DNA of 24,968 nt from UBA12078 sp964573565. Lineage in GTDB: Bacteria; Patescibacteriota; Dojkabacteria; SC72. Location of the stretch: positions 1-24,968 of the forward strand of contig CAZNJV010000004.1 in assembly GCA_964573565.1 (NCBI GenBank), given 5' to 3'. Positions 22,610 through 24,968 of this stretch are shown here, one piece after another (the first letter of the stretch is position 1; each line of letters begins with the position of its first letter). The position numbers and the translations under genes are program-made. A model generated the notes under the pieces. The model was not told where the DNA came from. It saw nothing but the letters and a program-made list of their open reading frames with translations, and ran no database searches.

Positions 22610-23833
22610 TTATGTCTTGAGTGTAATGTGACATAATTGCTTTCCTACCTTTAGCAACATGGATGAGTAGGATGAAATACTGACAGTATCATTCCAGTCT
22701 TCTACTTTCTTGTTGTTAATCTTCACAGCACCTTGTTCTACTAGTCTTCTTGCGATGGATTTGCTACCTGCAAATTCTACAGCCACCAGGAGCTCAGTTA
22801 TGGAGTATATGTCATGATCTACTGCCTTTTCCTTAATATCCTCACTGTCTTCTTTCTTTTGGAATACTTTCTCAAAATATTTTTGGGCTTTTTCAGCTTC
22901 AGCTTTTGACGTAATCTCTTCTGTTACTCTTAAAGCTAATTCTTTCTTCAAAGCAATTGGGTTTTCACCGGCATCTAATCTCTTTTTGTATGCCTTTAGC
23001 TCGTCCAATGTTGCAACTGTTAATATCTCAAGCCCTATCAAAATCATTCCGTCAGTAAATGCCATGACCTTGCCATATATATCCTCTGGAGTGTCGTCCA
23101 TCCTAATCATGTTGCCGGTGGTCTTTCCCATCTTGTCTCCATTAGGATCCGCAAGTAATTTTCCAGCTAATACAATTTTTTCTTTGTTTAGGTGATTGAA
23201 TACCATATCTCTACCTGCGAGCATATTGAAGAGTTGGTCATTTCCTCCAACCTCGATATCGATATCCATCATGACGGAGTCATAGCCCTGCATTAATGGG
23301 TACAAGAATTCATTTAAATGAATTGGTTTATTTGCTTCTAATCGCTTTTGGAACATATCTCGCTTGAGCATCTGTTGTACTGTAAATTCAGATGCGAGAT
23401 TTATGATATCTCCGAAATTCAATTTCTCATGCCATTGACTGTTGTAGATGATGTCTACTGGATTCTCTTTGTTGTTGATATCTATGATGTGTGATGCTTG
23501 TTCTACATACCTCTTCATGTTGTTTTCAACATCTTCTTTGGTGAGCATTTTTCTGGTGGCTGCTTTGTCAGTTGGATCCCCTATTCTTGCTGTGAAGTCA
23601 CCAATGAGGAAGATAACGTGATGACCAAGCTTCCTAAAATCCTCGAGTTTTCTCATTCCCACGCTATGCCCTATGTGTAGGGTTTCTCCTGTTGGATCAA
23701 ATCCTTGGTATATGTTTAATCGTTTTCCTGCGAGTAATTTTTCTTCTAGAACCTTCTTTGAAGGAAGTATCTGTTCTACTCCTTTTTCTAGTATTCGTTC
23801 TATGATTTCTTTGTCTGTTTTTACCTTTGTCAT
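22610..23833 (-). CDS. tyrS: Tyrosyl-tRNA synthetase
   Basis: 407 residues, class I. The HIGH motif is H53-I-G-H56 (TGETLHIGHSVG). The KMSKS loop is K234-M-G-K-T (KMGKTTGN), the second-type TyrRS form. The tyrosine pocket segment YPLMQGYDSVMMDIDIEVGGNDQLFN and the GDFTARIGDPTDK segment are typical. A C-terminal S4 RNA-binding domain covers about 345-405 (ITELLVAVEFAGSKSIARRLVEQGAVKINNKKV). Length and order are normal for this TyrRS subtype. Promoter: TTGTTC-17-TATAAT, then nine bases to the ATG. No T-box is present. The gene is divergent from the orphan hypothetical gene and upstream of rel, with which it may form an attenuated transcription unit. Confidence 0.97.
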   Translation of the reverse strand: MTKVKTDKEIIERILEKGVEQILPSKKVLEEKLLAGKRLNIYQGFDPTGETLHIGHSVGMRKLEDFRKLGHHVIFLIGDFTARIGDPTDKAATRKMLTKEDVENNMKRYVEQASHIIDINNKENPVDIIYNSQWHEKLNFGDIINLASEFTVQQMLKRDMFQKRLEANKPIHLNEFLYPLMQGYDSVMMDIDIEVGGNDQLFNMLAGRDMVFNHLNKEKIVLAGKLLADPNGDKMGKTTGNMIRMDDTPEDIYGKVMAFTDGMILIGLEILTVATLDELKAYKKRLDAGENPIALKKELALRVTEEITSKAEAEKAQKYFEKVFQKKEDSEDIKEKAVDHDIYSITELLVAVEFAGSKSIARRLVEQGAVKINNKKVEDWNDTVSISSYSSMLLKVGKQLCHITLKT

Positions 23834-23842
23834 AACGGGATA

Positions 23843-23871
23843 ATTATATATGTATTTAATTTACAGAACAA
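23843..23871 (-). promoter_or_regulatory. Promoter of tyrS, nearly leaderless
   Basis: The minus strand carries TTGTTC (23871-23866), a 17-base spacer and TATAAT (23848-23843). The ATG follows nine bases after the -10, so a start at the usual +1 leaves about three untranslated bases. It interleaves with the divergent promoter of the orphan gene. Confidence 0.65.
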
Positions 23872-23888
23872 GGGAAAGAGGATATAAT
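23860..23888 (+). promoter_or_regulatory. Promoter of the orphan gene, nearly leaderless
   Basis: TTTACA (23860-23865), a 17-base spacer and a perfect TATAAT (23883-23888), then eight bases (TATAGGCT) to the ATG at 23897. This is the best sigma70-like promoter in the window and leaves about two untranslated bases. Its -35 overlaps the spacer of the divergent tyrS promoter, so the two may compete for polymerase. Confidence 0.75.
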
Positions 23889-23896
23889 TATAGGCT

Positions 23897-24409
23897 ATGG
23901 ATCAATCTCCTATTGAAAAAGAAAATACTGAAATAGTCGCAAAAAGCCTACCTATCATGGTTTCGGAACTAATGTGTTGGCCACATTCTCAAATTTGCGT
24001 TATTTCCAACGAGTTTGATGATAATATGGTCAACAGAAATGAGTTTGAGGGCTATTGCAATGGATTCCTTCACGATGGTGAGGAAGATCAGATATTGGAA
24101 GCGCTCGTAGAATGTGGTGACCCAATTGATTTAGCACGTCCATTAGTTATTTCTGCAAGAATTAGTGCAGAAAATGCAGATTCATCAGTTCTTTCTTTTT
24201 ATTGTGGAGCTACTGGTGCATGGGGATATGAATGTTCAATCAAGCTTGAGAATGGACAGGTAAAATCTGCACTTATTTTCACTCGCGACGAGCATGGGAT
24301 GCCAATTCTCCGAGATGAAAAAGAAGTTGTGGCTTTGATGTCGGTGGTTAAAAATATCCTTGGAAGTAGAATTAAAGGCGGCTCTAAGGTTGAATTCACT
24401 ATTAAGTAA
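23897..24409 (+). CDS. Hypothetical protein, no recognised family
   Basis: 170 residues, acidic, with no signal peptide or membrane helix, so probably cytoplasmic. I recognise no family. Features visible: six cysteines, an acidic central stretch (HDGEEDQILEALVECGDPIDLA), then a likely alpha/beta region VISARISAENADSSVLSFYCGATGAWGYECSIKLENGQVKSALIFTRDE, and a C-terminal helix with a basic end (NILGSRIKGGSKVEF). The strong promoter just upstream and normal codon use support a real gene. It is isolated on the plus strand between two minus-strand units. Its stop overlaps the rarA 3' end by eight bases tail to tail. No function can be assigned. Confidence 0.75.
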   Translation: MDQSPIEKENTEIVAKSLPIMVSELMCWPHSQICVISNEFDDNMVNRNEFEGYCNGFLHDGEEDQILEALVECGDPIDLARPLVISARISAENADSSVLSFYCGATGAWGYECSIKLENGQVKSALIFTRDEHGMPILRDEKEVVALMSVVKNILGSRIKGGSKVEFTIK

Positions 24410-24968
24410 TATATTTCCTGTTTTTCAACCTATCTGGCATACATTGTTGTTCTGATTTCTTATTTGGTAAATCATGATCATATTCATATCCTTTACCATA
24501 TCCTAAATCTTTCATAAGTTTGGTTTCTGGGTTACGTATATTTAAAGGCACAGGAAGGTTACCATATTCTTCTATGTCTTTCTTTACCTCTAACTCTGTT
24601 TTGTAAGCTGTATTGTCTTTAGGGGCCTTAGAGAGGTATATGGCGAGTTGCATTAGCAATGTCTCACACTCTGGCATACCCAGTTTCTGGCATGCTTCAT
24701 ATACACTGTTTGCGAGTACCAATGCATTAGGATCTGCATTACCTACATCTTCACTAGAGAATCGGAGTAATCTCCTTGCTACATATAACGGATCTTCTCC
24801 AGCTTCTAACATTCTTCCTACCCAGTAACATGCGGCATCGGGATTGGATGATCTCATTGATTTATGTATTGCCGATATTATATTGTAATGCTCCTCTCCT
24901 GCTTTATCATAGTAAACGGGTTTCTGTATTGTATTCTTTAGTATCTCTGTTGTTACCTTTGCTTTTCC
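24402..24968 (-). CDS. rarA: Replication-associated recombination protein RarA/MgsA (5' part outside window)
   Basis: The frame is open to the window edge, so the ATG at 24857 is internal. The 188 visible residues are the C-terminal half: YYDKAGEEHYNIISAIHKSMRSSNPDAACYWVGRMLEAGEDPLYVARRLLRFSSEDVGNADPNAL, then MPECETLLMQLAIYLSKAPKDNTAYK and PVPLNIRNPETKLMKDLGYGKGYEYDHDLP. These are the signature blocks of the tetramerisation domain of the RarA/MgsA/WRNIP1 AAA+ family, which acts at stalled forks with SSB. The ATPase half lies to the right of the window. The tail ends PDRLKNRKYIT, as usual for the family. Confidence 0.95.
   Translation of the reverse strand, partial: GKAKVTTEILKNTIQKPVYYDKAGEEHYNIISAIHKSMRSSNPDAACYWVGRMLEAGEDPLYVARRLLRFSSEDVGNADPNALVLANSVYEACQKLGMPECETLLMQLAIYLSKAPKDNTAYKTELEVKKDIEEYGNLPVPLNIRNPETKLMKDLGYGKGYEYDHDLPNKKSEQQCMPDRLKNRKYIT

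Noticed and set aside
11090..23900. T-box riboswitches before thrS, pheS or tyrS
   Set aside because: Leaders are too short or absent and no T-box core sequence was found.
1..24968. CRISPR arrays, insertion sequences or phage genes
   Set aside because: No short spaced repeats outside the coding modules, no transposase or integrase, and no terminal inverted repeats were seen.

Overview
The window is an AT-rich, gene-dense bacterial chromosome segment. It carries 19 protein genes with good or reasonable support, plus two small ORF candidates. There is no rRNA, tRNA, CRISPR array or insertion sequence, and no gene-free stretch reaches 300 bases. Several traits suggest a reduced-genome bacterium, most likely of the Candidate Phyla Radiation (Patescibacteria): very short intergenic gaps, overlapping genes, stop codons shared tail to tail, no clear Shine-Dalgarno sites, and compact core enzymes (ThrRS without TGS, a short Rel). 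This lineage call is inference, not proof. TGA is used as a normal stop (recG, rel), so the genetic code looks standard.

Layout. 1-2544 (+): mutS, cut at its 5' end by the window edge. 2541-4536 (-): hisS, then a winged-helix regulator with a degenerate receiver domain. 4632-7583 (+): a class A penicillin-binding protein with two Ig-like domains added at its C-terminus, divergent from hisS and tail to tail with pheT. 7580-14103 (-): the classical translation cluster thrS-infC-rpmI-rplT-pheS-pheT, in the same order as in E. coli, with an intrinsic terminator between rplT and pheS. 14121-18543 (-): a cell-surface cassette (DUF2341-type anchored protein, Ig-like anchored protein, 808-residue repeat protein) followed by rsmD and a possible 46-codon ORF. 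18566-23833 (-): tyrS, a terminator, a Rel-type (p)ppGpp synthetase, a 36-residue membrane peptide, recG and a SpoU-family RNA methyltransferase. 23897-24409 (+): an orphan hypothetical gene. 24402-24968 (-): the 3' part of rarA/mgsA.

Most genes serve translation (five aminoacyl-tRNA synthetase genes for four amino acids, IF3, L20, L35, two RNA methyltransferases), DNA repair and recombination (MutS, RecG, RarA), stringent control (Rel) and wall synthesis (PBP). The surface cassette and the Ig-extended PBP are the accessory, probably envelope-related, content.

The most distinctive signals are regulatory. Six transcription units have a TATAAT-like -10 box 5-9 nt before the start codon, which predicts leaderless or nearly leaderless mRNAs. 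Two intergenic terminators, rplT/pheS and tyrS/rel, sit inside three-arm structures that can form either a terminator or a competing upstream hairpin. That is an attenuator-like arrangement ahead of tRNA-charging and stringent-response genes.
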